Shown here piece by piece: positions 56,505 to 64,000 of a stretch of DNA of 64,000 bases. The notes under the pieces were generated by a model, which was not told where the DNA came from, did not search any database, and was given only the letters and a program-made list of their open reading frames with translations. A program made the position numbers and the translations under genes. Numbering within the stretch: position 1 is the first letter of the stretch; every line of letters begins with the position of its first letter. Source of the DNA: Alistipes sp. (lineage in GTDB: Bacteria > Bacteroidota > Bacteroidia > Bacteroidales > Rikenellaceae); NCBI GenBank assembly GCA_017623505.1, contig JAGAOZ010000018.1, forward strand, positions 1-64,000. Reading direction: 5' to 3'.

Positions 56505-57230
56505 TTAGTTTAATTCATCAATCAGTTTACGTATGACGACCGATGCACAACCGATGCCGAATAGGGCGGGCATATAGGAGATTGTGCCGGTGTTAGACTT
56601 TTTATTTTGCTCTTCGCAAAGAATCATCGAACCCTCTCTTACGGGCTCCGGAGAGAAGACTGCTTTGAAGCCACTGCGGATGCCTATTTTGTGCAGGCGT
56701 TTACGGAGCATATGCGCCAGCGGGCAGTGGTGTGTCTTGCTGATATCCAAAATCTCAATCTTTGTCGGGTCGGTCTTTGCCCCTGCACCCATAGAGCTGA
56801 CAAGAGGAATACCTCGGTCTAAAGCTCCTTTGATAAGGGCTAACTTGGGCGAGAGAGTGTCGATGGCATCCACCACGAAGTCGAATTTATCGGAGTCGAG
56901 CAGGGCATCGGTCTCGTCGTCTTTGATGAAACGATTGACTACGGTGAGCTGGATGTTAGGGTTGATGTCAAGCAGTCTATCTCGCATTAAATCAGCTTTC
57001 TGGCAACCGATAGTAGAGTGCAAGGCAATGAGCTGGCGGTTGATGTTGGTAGCAGATACCGTATCGGCGTCAGCGATAGTCATTCGGCCTACGCCCGAAC
57101 GTGCAATCATCTCGGCGGCGTATGCTCCGACGCCACCCAAACCTACAACAAGAACGTTGGATTGTTTAAGTTTCTCCAACTTTTCGCTGCCTAATAAAAG
57201 CTCAGTTCTCTCTAACCAGTCGTTATTCAT
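56505..57230 (-). CDS. tcdA: tRNA threonylcarbamoyladenosine dehydratase (ThiF family)
   Basis: TcdA (CsdL/YgdL) dehydrates t6A at position 37 of tRNAs to the cyclic ct6A form, using ATP. The 241 residues show the E1-like nucleotide site VLVVGLGGVGAYAAEMIARSG, DADTVSATNINRQ with the ATP-binding Arg, KADLMRDRL, VVDAIDTLSPKLALI and SSMGAGAKTDPTKIEI. Length fits TcdA better than ThiF or MoeB. The start overlaps the TatD-type stop codon by one base. Confidence 0.9.
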   Translation of the reverse strand: MNNDWLERTELLLGSEKLEKLKQSNVLVVGLGGVGAYAAEMIARSGVGRMTIADADTVSATNINRQLIALHSTIGCQKADLMRDRLLDINPNIQLTVVNRFIKDDETDALLDSDKFDFVVDAIDTLSPKLALIKGALDRGIPLVSSMGAGAKTDPTKIEILDISKTHHCPLAHMLRKRLHKIGIRSGFKAVFSPEPVREGSMILCEEQNKKSNTGTISYMPALFGIGCASVVIRKLIDELN

Positions 57231-57805
57231 TATATGTTAAAAATTTGCTTATAATTCTCTATTATTTTTGATGCTAAAATCGCTACATCTACACCCCTTA
57301 GACGAGCTATCTCGGCATACATCTCTTCGATGGTGATATAGCTCTCGTCGGTTTCGATGAATAGCTGTTCTAATGGGCATGATTCTAATGCTTTAATGCT
57401 CTTTGGTGAACGTAACACATTAGGTCCGAAAGAGAGGTAATAACCTCGACGAAGAGCCTCGGCGGCTTGCTGCTCAGAGCCGATAAAACCGTGAAATATC
57501 ACAGCTTTCAATTTATAATCGGAAAGGATTTTTATTGTAGGCTCAAAAGCCTTGACGCAGTGTAGTACTACGGGCAGATTTCTTGTCTGGGCTTGGAGGA
57601 GCTGGCGGCGAAAAACCAGCTCCTGAATATTGCGGTCAATATCGGTTGAATAATCCAGACCTATCTCGCCAATAAGCTGAGCTTCGTCGAAAACCTCTAC
57701 GCACTCGGCCTTGCGTGCTGCATCCCAGGGGTGTGTGCCGATGCCCTGGGGCTCAATGTGGCGGCCCGTAGGGTGGTGAGTGTGTATGTTTACGTACTCT
57801 TTCAT
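57230..57805 (-). CDS. Short-form TatD-family metal-dependent hydrolase
   Basis: This 191-residue protein has the amidohydrolase landmarks of TatD: VNIHTHH at the N-terminus, GTHPWD, IGEIGLDY, PVVLHC, VIFHGFIGS, LSFGPNV and LFIETDES. It is about 65 residues shorter than E. coli TatD, having lost the loops between the first strands, as seen in a short form common in Bacteroidales. TatD enzymes act as 3'-5' exonucleases in repair. The -7 box is so close to the ATG that the mRNA may be leaderless. Confidence 0.85.
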   Translation of the reverse strand: MKEYVNIHTHHPTGRHIEPQGIGTHPWDAARKAECVEVFDEAQLIGEIGLDYSTDIDRNIQELVFRRQLLQAQTRNLPVVLHCVKAFEPTIKILSDYKLKAVIFHGFIGSEQQAAEALRRGYYLSFGPNVLRSPKSIKALESCPLEQLFIETDESYITIEEMYAEIARLRGVDVAILASKIIENYKQIFNI

Positions 57806-57809
57806 AAGA

Positions 57810-57817
57810 CAAAGTTA
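57810..57817 (-). promoter_or_regulatory. -7 box immediately upstream of the TatD-type gene
   Basis: On the minus strand this is TAACTTTG, a perfect TAnnTTTG, ending only 4 bp before the ATG. Transcription would start at or next to the start codon. Confidence 0.4.
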
Positions 57818-57892
57818 GCTAAAAAATAGAAAATTGCTAAAAATTTTGAAAAAATAATACCTTAATATATATGCGAAGTCAGAAAATTTGTG

Positions 57893-57900
57893 TACCTTTG
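57893..57900 (+). promoter_or_regulatory. -7 box for the nqr operon
   Basis: TACCTTTG matches TAnnTTTG, 77 bp upstream of nqrA. No clear -33 is present. The leader of about 70 nt is AT-rich and without a recognised structure. Confidence 0.55.
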
Positions 57901-57977
57901 TACGGTTTATGCGTGTAGAGTAGACTTTAATCAAACTATATACACACTAAAATATTTAATTCACTTAATTACAAGCT

Positions 57978-59333
57978 ATGTCGAAAATCATTAAACTACG
58001 AAAAGGTCTCGACATCAAACTTCGTGGAGAGGCTGCTCAGCAGTTGGTGGAAGTGCCAATGGCTCAGGAGTATGCTGTGTCTCCGCTGGATTATGATGGC
58101 GTTACCCCAAAGATGTTGGTGAAGGTCGGTGAGCAGGTAAAGGCGGGTACTCCGTTGTTCTTCGATAAGAACAATGAGCGTATTTTGTTCTGTGCACCTG
58201 TAAGCGGTACTGTATCGGCTGTGAATCGTGGCGAGAAGCGTAAGATTCTCAACGTGACAATCACTTCAGACGGTCAGCTAACATCGGAGGAGTTTGCAAC
58301 TCCAGATTTGCAGAAGGTAAGTCGTGAGGAGGTTATCGAGATGTTGCTTAAGTCGGGTTTGTGGACTATGATCCAGCAGCGTCCTTACGGAATTATCGCC
58401 AACCCGTCAGACAACCCAAAGGCAATTTTTGTATCTGCTTTTGATTCAGCACCTTTGGCTCCTGACTTCAACTTTGTGTTGAAGGGTGAGCAGAAATCTT
58501 TGCAGAAGGGTTTTGAGGTGTTGTCAAAGCTGACAGATGGAGGCGTTCACCTCTCAGTACGAGCTAATGCTGAGGGTGAGATGAGTGCACTTAACGGTGT
58601 TGAACTCCACACATTTAAGGGTAAGCACCCAGTGGGTAACGTTGGTGTGCAGATTCACCACATTGACCCAATGGCAAAGGGTGATATTGCTTGGACTGTA
58701 AATATTCAGGATGTTGCCATTATTGGCCGCTTGTTTATGACAGGAAAGGTTGATATGCACAAGGTTATCGCTTTGACAGGTAGTGAGGTAGAGAATCCTC
58801 AGTATTACAAGGTGATTTCAGGTGCTCCTGTGGCTTCGATTGTTAAGGGTAATATCAAGGTCCAGAAGGAGGGCGATACTGTACGTTACATTTCTGGTAA
58901 CGTTTTGACAGGTGCAAACGTTGGCGAGCATGGCTTCCTTACAGCAAAGGCTCACCAGATAACTGTTATCCCTGAGGGCGATAAGTACGAGATGCTTGGT
59001 TGGGCTATGCCTCGTTTCAAGAAGTTCTCGGTATCTCGCTCATACTTCTCTTGGTTGTGTCCTTCAAAGAAGTATCGTTTGGATACTAATCTCAACGGTG
59101 GTCCTCGTGCATTTGTTGTGACAGGTCTGTTTGAGGAGTATCTGCCAATGGATATCTATCCTATGTATCTGTTCAAGGCAATGATTGCCAAGGATATTGA
59201 TAAGATGGAGAACCTCGGTATCTACGAAATCGTAGAGGAGGATGTGGCTCTGTGTGAGTTCGTCGATCCTTCAAAGACTGAGATTCAGAAGTTGGTTCGT
59301 GAAAGTATTAACTTAATGATTAAGGAGTGCTAA
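57978..59333 (+). CDS. nqrA: Na+-translocating NADH:quinone reductase subunit A
   Basis: This is the first gene of the six-gene Nqr operon for a respiratory complex that oxidises NADH, reduces quinone and pumps Na+ outward. NqrA is the peripheral quinone-binding subunit. The 451 residues show the usual opening SKIIKLRKGLDIKLRGEA, the barrel-sandwich region (VKVGEQVKAGTPLFFDKNN) and the central stretch VGVQIHHIDPMAKGDIAWTVNIQDVAIIGRLF. It is 3 bp from nqrB. Confidence 0.97.
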   Translation: MSKIIKLRKGLDIKLRGEAAQQLVEVPMAQEYAVSPLDYDGVTPKMLVKVGEQVKAGTPLFFDKNNERILFCAPVSGTVSAVNRGEKRKILNVTITSDGQLTSEEFATPDLQKVSREEVIEMLLKSGLWTMIQQRPYGIIANPSDNPKAIFVSAFDSAPLAPDFNFVLKGEQKSLQKGFEVLSKLTDGGVHLSVRANAEGEMSALNGVELHTFKGKHPVGNVGVQIHHIDPMAKGDIAWTVNIQDVAIIGRLFMTGKVDMHKVIALTGSEVENPQYYKVISGAPVASIVKGNIKVQKEGDTVRYISGNVLTGANVGEHGFLTAKAHQITVIPEGDKYEMLGWAMPRFKKFSVSRSYFSWLCPSKKYRLDTNLNGGPRAFVVTGLFEEYLPMDIYPMYLFKAMIAKDIDKMENLGIYEIVEEDVALCEFVDPSKTEIQKLVRESINLMIKEC

Positions 59334-59336
59334 GGT

Positions 59337-60476
59337 ATGGGATTGAGAAAATTAGTTGATAAGATTAAGCCTACCTTCTCAGAGGGAGGTAAGCTCAGTT
59401 TCTTGGCATCGACATTTGATGCTTTCGAAACGTTCCTTTACGTGCCTAACACAACTACCAAGAGTGGTGCTCATATCCGCGACTGTAACGATATGAAGCG
59501 TACTATGAGTGTGGTTATTTTGGCACTTCTTCCTGCTTTCTTCTTCGGTTGCTACTGGGCTGGTGCACAGGTTGATTTGACAGGCTTTACTGCAGGTTGG
59601 TATGGCTTCGTTCGTATCCTTCCTATGGTTGCCGTGTCTTATATCGTAGGTTTGGGTATTGAGTTCGCTTATGCTCAGATTCGTAAGGAGGAGGTTAATG
59701 AGGGTTATCTGGTTACAGGATTGTTGATTCCGATGATTATGCCTATAAGTACGCCGCTGTGGATGGTTGCTTTGGGCGTAGCTTTCGCTGTAATCTTCGG
59801 TAAGGAGGTATTCGGTGGTACAGGTATGAACATCTTTAACCCTGCACTTACTGCTCGTGTATTTGTATTCTTTGCATTTACACCACAGATGTCAGGCGAG
59901 AAGGTATGGTACTCTGACTGGACTATGATGGGTGTAACAGCTGAGGGTATCGATGCTGCTACAGGTGCAACAGCATTGGAGCAGCTCTCTACAACCGGCG
60001 AGATGAAGTGGTCAGCAATGGATGCTTTCCTCGGTTTTATCCCTGGTTCGTTTGGTGAGACCTCTACATTGTGTATCTTGATTGGTGCAGCTATCTTGCT
60101 CTTCACGAAGGTTGCATCATGGCGTACAATGTTTAGTGTATTTGCCGGAGGTTTGGCTTTGGGTTACTTGTTCCAGTGGTGCGGTCCAGAGGAGTGGAGA
60201 AACATTCCTGCTTACTACCATATTTTGGTTGGTGGTTTTGCTTTGGGTGCTGTATTTATGGCAACTGACCCTGTGACTTCTGCTCAGACAAATACAGGTA
60301 AGTATATCGTTGGTTTTATGACCGGTGCATTGGCTGTTTTGGTACGAGTTGTCAATCCAGCATATCCAGAGGGTATGATGTTGGCAATTCTCTTCATGAA
60401 TGCATTGGCTCCTACAATCGACTACTTCGTTGTCGAGGCTAATATCAAGCGTCGTAAGAAACTTATTAAGAAATAG
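59337..60476 (+). CDS. nqrB: Na+-translocating NADH:quinone reductase subunit B
   Basis: NqrB is the large membrane subunit carrying riboflavin and a covalently bound FMN, and forms part of the Na+ channel. The 379 residues have about ten spans. The flavinylation site is DAATGATALEQL with T212, matching the D-x-x-(S/T)-G-A-T consensus. GGTGMNIFNPALTARVFVFF is the typical membrane motif. It is 5 bp from nqrC. The ApbE transferase that attaches FMN is not in this window. Confidence 0.97.
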   Translation: MGLRKLVDKIKPTFSEGGKLSFLASTFDAFETFLYVPNTTTKSGAHIRDCNDMKRTMSVVILALLPAFFFGCYWAGAQVDLTGFTAGWYGFVRILPMVAVSYIVGLGIEFAYAQIRKEEVNEGYLVTGLLIPMIMPISTPLWMVALGVAFAVIFGKEVFGGTGMNIFNPALTARVFVFFAFTPQMSGEKVWYSDWTMMGVTAEGIDAATGATALEQLSTTGEMKWSAMDAFLGFIPGSFGETSTLCILIGAAILLFTKVASWRTMFSVFAGGLALGYLFQWCGPEEWRNIPAYYHILVGGFALGAVFMATDPVTSAQTNTGKYIVGFMTGALAVLVRVVNPAYPEGMMLAILFMNALAPTIDYFVVEANIKRRKKLIKK

Positions 60477-60481
60477 AGAGT

Positions 60482-61321
60482 ATGGGAAAGATAAATGTAA
60501 ACAGTAATGCGTATATCATCACATACTCGGTAGTGATGGTAGTGATTGTGGCAATCCTTTTGTCTGTTGCTGCTCTTGGTCTTAAGGATCGTCAGGATGC
60601 AAATATCTTGAACGAGAAGAAGACTCAGATTGTAAAGGCTTTGGGTCATAATCCTGAGAAGGTCTCTTATGAGGATGCAAAGATTACAGCTTACATCTTG
60701 GATAAGGAGGGTAAGGTAACTTCATCTGATGAGAAGGAGGTATTCGAGGCTCTTAATAAGATTAAGGATTCATTTGCTGCGGGCAAGTTCCCTGTATTTG
60801 AGGCAGAGGATGGTAGCGTGGTTATTCCTTTGTATGGTGCAGGTTTGTGGGGTCCAATCTGGGGCTATTTGGCACTTGAGAAGGATATGAATACCATAAA
60901 GGGTATTGTAATGGACCACCAGGGCGAGACTCCAGGCTTGGGTGCTGAGATTGCAACTGCAGCATATCAAGCTAATTTCGTTCCAAAAGAGCTTGACCAA
61001 AAGAAGAAAATTTATAACGCTAATGGCGAGTTAGTAGGTATTACTATCGTTAAGGCTGGAAAGGGTGTTGCCGGTAATAAGGCTCACGAGGTTGATGCAA
61101 TTTCTGGCGGCACCAAGACCTGCGACGGTGTAACAAAGATGTTCGAGAATAGTCTTAAGTACTATGAGAAGTATCTCAAAACTAAGATGAATCCCGGCAC
61201 AGAGCTTCAACCTCTCGTTCCTGTAAATGAGGAGCAGAAGCAGCTTGCTGAGGGCGAGACTACTGAGGTAAATGAGCCTGAGCAGCCTGCTGAGAATGGC
61301 GAAGTTATTAACAAGAAATAA
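60482..61321 (+). CDS. nqrC: Na+-translocating NADH:quinone reductase subunit C
   Basis: NqrC carries the second covalent FMN on a periplasmic domain. The 279 residues have one N-terminal span (about 12-32), the FMN-binding domain with GAGLWGPIWGYLAL and HQGETPGLGAEI, and the flavinylation site EVDAISGGTKT with T211. The site reads SGGT, not SGAT. A 50-residue acidic, Glu/Pro/Gln-rich tail (about 228-279, QLAEGETTEVNEPEQPAENG) follows the usual end of the domain and is not part of the classical subunit. Confidence 0.96.
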   Translation: MGKINVNSNAYIITYSVVMVVIVAILLSVAALGLKDRQDANILNEKKTQIVKALGHNPEKVSYEDAKITAYILDKEGKVTSSDEKEVFEALNKIKDSFAAGKFPVFEAEDGSVVIPLYGAGLWGPIWGYLALEKDMNTIKGIVMDHQGETPGLGAEIATAAYQANFVPKELDQKKKIYNANGELVGITIVKAGKGVAGNKAHEVDAISGGTKTCDGVTKMFENSLKYYEKYLKTKMNPGTELQPLVPVNEEQKQLAEGETTEVNEPEQPAENGEVINKK

Positions 61322-61332
61322 AGAGCAGAACA

Positions 61333-61947
61333 ATGAGTAATTTGAAAAATTTGACAGGTCCGCTGAGTGCGAACAATCCGGTCATTGTACAGATTCTGGG
61401 TATTTGTTCGGCTCTTGCCGTAACCATTAAGTTGGAGCCAGCATTTGTGATGGGTCTTTCGGTTATGGTTGTTACAGCTTTCGCTAACTTGGTGATGTCG
61501 CTCTTGCGTAATGGTATTCCATCACGTATCCGTATCATCGTGCAGTTGGTTGTTATTGCTGCGTTGGTTATCTTGGTAGACCAGGTATTGAAGGCATTTG
61601 TTTACGATGTTTCGAAGCAGTTGTCTGTGTACGTTGGTCTGATTATTACAAACTGTATTATCATGGGTCGTGTGGAGGCTTATGCACTTGGTAACAAGCC
61701 TTGGGCTTCGTTCCTCGATGGTATTGGTAACGGTTTGGGCTATATGGCAATCCTTGTGATTGTAGCTTTCTTCCGTGAGTTGTTCGGTTCGGGTTGCTTG
61801 TTCGGAATACAGGTTATTCCGGATAGCTTCTACGCTGCCGGTTACTCAAATATGGGTATTATGTTGTTCCCACCTATGGCACTTATCCTTGTAGGTGTTA
61901 TTATCTGGGTACATCGTTCGTTTAAAAAGGATTTGCAGGAAAAATAG
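61333..61947 (+). CDS. nqrD: Na+-translocating NADH:quinone reductase subunit D
   Basis: NqrD is a six-span membrane subunit, related to RnfE, that with NqrE holds an intramembrane iron centre through conserved Cys residues. The 204 residues include NPVIVQILGICSALAVT with its Cys, LIITNCIIMGRVEAYALGNKPW with a second Cys, and FFRELFGSG. Length is standard. It lies 11 bp after nqrC. Confidence 0.97.
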   Translation: MSNLKNLTGPLSANNPVIVQILGICSALAVTIKLEPAFVMGLSVMVVTAFANLVMSLLRNGIPSRIRIIVQLVVIAALVILVDQVLKAFVYDVSKQLSVYVGLIITNCIIMGRVEAYALGNKPWASFLDGIGNGLGYMAILVIVAFFRELFGSGCLFGIQVIPDSFYAAGYSNMGIMLFPPMALILVGVIIWVHRSFKKDLQEK

Positions 61948-61957
61948 GAGGTAGAGT

Positions 61958-62566
61958 ATGGAAACATTGAATCTTTTTATCAGATCGATTTTTATCGATA
62001 ACATGGTCTTCGCCTTCTTCTTCGGTATGTGTTCTTATATCGCAGTGTCGAAGAATGTTAAGACTGCATTGGGTTTGGGTGCTGCCGTTATCTTTGTGAT
62101 GCTGATGACAGTGCCATTGAACTACCTTTTGAATGAGTATGTATTGGCTCCTAACGCTATTAAGGAGGGCTTGGACTTGAGTTTCTTGACCTTTATCATC
62201 TTTATCGCTGTGATTGCTTCATTTGTACAGTTGGTGGAGATGGTTGTCGAAAAGTTCTCACCATCGCTCTATAACCAGTTGGGTATCTTCCTTCCGCTGA
62301 TTGCTGTAAACTGTGCAATCCTTGGTGGTTCGCTCTTTATGCAGCAGAAGGTCGAGGATGGCTCTATCGGTGGTTTTGTAGATAGCGTTGTTTATGGTCT
62401 TGGCTCTGGTTTGGGTTGGGCTATCGCTATTGTGATGATGGCTGCTATCCGTGAGCGTTTGCAGTATTCTCATATCCCTGCTGCTTTGAAGGGTCCGGGT
62501 ATTGCCTTTATTATCACAGGTTTGATGGGTATTGCATTTATGATTTTCAGTGGTATTCAGTTGTAA
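61958..62566 (+). CDS. nqrE: Na+-translocating NADH:quinone reductase subunit E
   Basis: NqrE is the NqrD homologue of opposite topology. The 202 residues carry FGMCSYIAVSKNVKTALGLG with the first conserved Cys and IFLPLIAVNCAILGGSLFM with the second. Six spans are apparent. An extension MQQKVEDGSIGGFVDSVVYGLGSGLGWAIAIVMMAAIRERL is as expected. It is 10 bp after nqrD. Confidence 0.97.
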   Translation: METLNLFIRSIFIDNMVFAFFFGMCSYIAVSKNVKTALGLGAAVIFVMLMTVPLNYLLNEYVLAPNAIKEGLDLSFLTFIIFIAVIASFVQLVEMVVEKFSPSLYNQLGIFLPLIAVNCAILGGSLFMQQKVEDGSIGGFVDSVVYGLGSGLGWAIAIVMMAAIRERLQYSHIPAALKGPGIAFIITGLMGIAFMIFSGIQL

Positions 62567-62587
62567 CCTTTTAAAAGAGAATAAGAG

Positions 62588-63850
62588 ATGGATTTTACTA
62601 CAATTATTTATGCGATAGTTGCCTTTCTTGCAGTCATCATTGTTTTGGTTGCATTGCTTCTCTTTGCAAAGGCTAAACTCACATCATCAGGTGATGTGAC
62701 TATCGATATCAACGATGGAAATAAAGTATTGACTGTTGCCGGTGGTAACACACTTCTGAACACACTTACATCGGAGGGCATTTTCCTCCCTTCGGCTTGT
62801 GGTGGTAAGGGTGCTTGCGGTCAGTGCAAGTGCCAGGTCTTGGAGGGTGGAGGAGAGATTCTCCCTACCGAGGTCGGCTTCTTCAACCGTAAGCAGATTC
62901 AGCAGAAGTGGCGTTTGGGCTGCCAGGTAAAGGTCAAGGAGAATATGAAGATTGCAGTTCCTGCTTCAGTCTTGTCTATCAAGAAGTGGGAGTGCGAGGT
63001 TGTCTCTAACCACAACGTAGCTACCTTTATCAAGGAGTTTGTTGTTAAGTTGCCTGAGGGCGAGGATTTGAACTTCCGTAGTGGTGGTTATATCCAGATT
63101 GATGTGCCAGCTATTACTGTTGATTATAAGGATATCGACGTTGATGCGGAGTACCGCGAGGATTGGGAGAAGATGCATGTCTTCGATTTGAAGATGGTCA
63201 ATCCAGAGCCTCAGGTGCGTGCTTACTCTTGTGCTACTTACCCTGCTGAGGGTAACGTTATCAAGCTTAACGTACGTATCGCTACACCTCCGTTCGACCG
63301 TGCAACAGGTGGCTTTATGAATGTTAATCCGGGTGTATGTTCATCATATATCTACTCGCTTAAGCCAGGTGATAAGATTACTATCTCAGGTCCTTACGGT
63401 GAGTTCTTCTTGCCAGATAACTTGCCAGATACTCAGGAGTTGGTATTTATCGGTGGTGGTGCAGGTATGGCTCCTATGCGTAGCCACTTGATGCACCTCT
63501 TCAAGACCGAGAAGACTAAGCGTCCTGTTACCTTCTGGTATGGTGCTCGTTCACTCAAGGAGGCATTCTACTTGGAGGACTTTGCTGCTATCGAGAAGGA
63601 GTTCCCTAACTTCAAGTTCCACTTGGCGTTGGACCGTCCGGACCCAGCAGCAGATGCAGCAGGTGTAGAGTATAAGGTAGGTTTCGTTCACAACGTATTG
63701 TACGAGAACTATCTGAAGAATCACGAGGACCCAGAGGGATGTATCTATCTGATGTGTGGACCTCCGATGATGGCTTCAGCAGTTGTGAATATGCTCGATA
63801 ATTTGGGTGTTCCTTCAGAGAATATCCTCTTCGATAACTTCGGTGCATAA
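62588..63850 (+). CDS. nqrF: Na+-translocating NADH:quinone reductase subunit F
   Basis: NqrF is the NADH-oxidising entry subunit. The 420 residues have one N-terminal span (about 6-27), a ferredoxin-like 2Fe-2S domain with C71, C77, C80 and C112 (CGGKGACGQC), then an FAD domain with RAYSCATYP and an NADH domain with FIGGGAGMAPMRSHL and YGARSLKEAFY. The C-terminus ENILFDNFGA is typical. It ends the operon ahead of a strong terminator. Confidence 0.98.
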   Translation: MDFTTIIYAIVAFLAVIIVLVALLLFAKAKLTSSGDVTIDINDGNKVLTVAGGNTLLNTLTSEGIFLPSACGGKGACGQCKCQVLEGGGEILPTEVGFFNRKQIQQKWRLGCQVKVKENMKIAVPASVLSIKKWECEVVSNHNVATFIKEFVVKLPEGEDLNFRSGGYIQIDVPAITVDYKDIDVDAEYREDWEKMHVFDLKMVNPEPQVRAYSCATYPAEGNVIKLNVRIATPPFDRATGGFMNVNPGVCSSYIYSLKPGDKITISGPYGEFFLPDNLPDTQELVFIGGGAGMAPMRSHLMHLFKTEKTKRPVTFWYGARSLKEAFYLEDFAAIEKEFPNFKFHLALDRPDPAADAAGVEYKVGFVHNVLYENYLKNHEDPEGCIYLMCGPPMMASAVVNMLDNLGVPSENILFDNFGA

Positions 63851-63866
63851 GTCACAGTTGATAATA

Positions 63867-63908
63867 GATGCCGCCTGACAATATGTTGTTGGGCGGTATC
63901 TTTTTTTT
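63867..63908 (+). terminator. Rho-independent terminator of the nqr operon
   Basis: GATGCCGCC (63867-63875) pairs with GGCGGTATC (63892-63900) with one G-U pair, followed by eight T residues at 63901-63908. Confidence 0.92.
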
Positions 63909-63960
63909 GTCTTTTTGACATTTTAGGCGACAAATGGAAAATTTTGATAAATATTTTATA

Positions 63961-63968
63961 TATATTTG
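63961..63968 (+). promoter_or_regulatory. -7 box for a gene beyond the window end
   Basis: TATATTTG matches TAnnTTTG, 32 bp before the end of the window. No coding start is visible within the window. Confidence 0.4.
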
Positions 63969-64000
63969 TGTTGCGAATTATGTATAACAACTAATCTAAA

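Overview
The window looks like chromosomal DNA of a Bacteroidales bacterium, plausibly Rikenellaceae/Alistipes-like; the genus is only a guess. The evidence is the LpxC-FabZ fusion, a TonB-type outer-membrane barrel protein, DUF4251/DUF4491-type small proteins, Na+-translocating NADH:quinone reductase (Nqr), a long-form NusB, and repeated TAnnTTTG promoter boxes upstream of genes. No rRNA, tRNA, CRISPR array, insertion sequence or integrase was found.

Layout. 1-2.4 kb: lipid A genes (lpxA, lpxC-fabZ) on the minus strand, ending in a strong terminator. 2.4-10.1 kb: plus-strand envelope genes (TonB-like protein, small secreted and membrane proteins, a K+/H+-type antiporter, a large outer-membrane barrel protein). 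10.4-22.0 kb: a same-strand signalling island with seven FHA or FHA-like domains, a PP2C phosphatase, two Hanks-type Ser/Thr kinases, a vWA-like receptor and a secreted protein. 22.1-24.7 kb: an isolated phage-type terminase large subunit and a 95-residue protein, divergent from an S24-type repressor, with a perfect palindrome between them. 24.7-32.2 kb: minus-strand ffh, era, TPR protein, MFS transporter and M23 peptidase. 32.3-42.6 kb: small plus-strand operons (DUF4491/thioesterase/YD-repeat protein; S1 RNA-binding protein/methyltransferase/TSUP permease/uvrA/two DUF4251 proteins) around minus-strand nusB/DUF1573/yajC. 42.7-51.2 kb: minus-strand ispF, an AddAB-type helicase-nuclease pair, and two M23 peptidases. 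51.3-55.5 kb: alaS and gpmI. 55.6-57.8 kb: minus-strand hydroxyacid dehydrogenase, tcdA and a TatD-type hydrolase. 58.0-63.9 kb: the complete nqrABCDEF operon with its terminator.

The most interesting part is the 10.4-22.0 kb island. By prediction the kinase, phosphatase and FHA domains are cytoplasmic. They are tethered by single membrane spans to different extracytoplasmic parts: coiled coils, a sulfatase-modifying-factor (FGE/SUMF1-like) domain and a degenerate vWA-like domain. One soluble FHA protein has a zinc ribbon and four spaced Lys-Thr motifs that resemble phospho-acceptor sites. No type VI secretion genes accompany the cluster, so it does not fit the usual kinase/phosphatase/FHA setting. 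The second point of interest is the terminase/repressor pair, which has no other phage genes around it and seems to be controlled from one shared operator.
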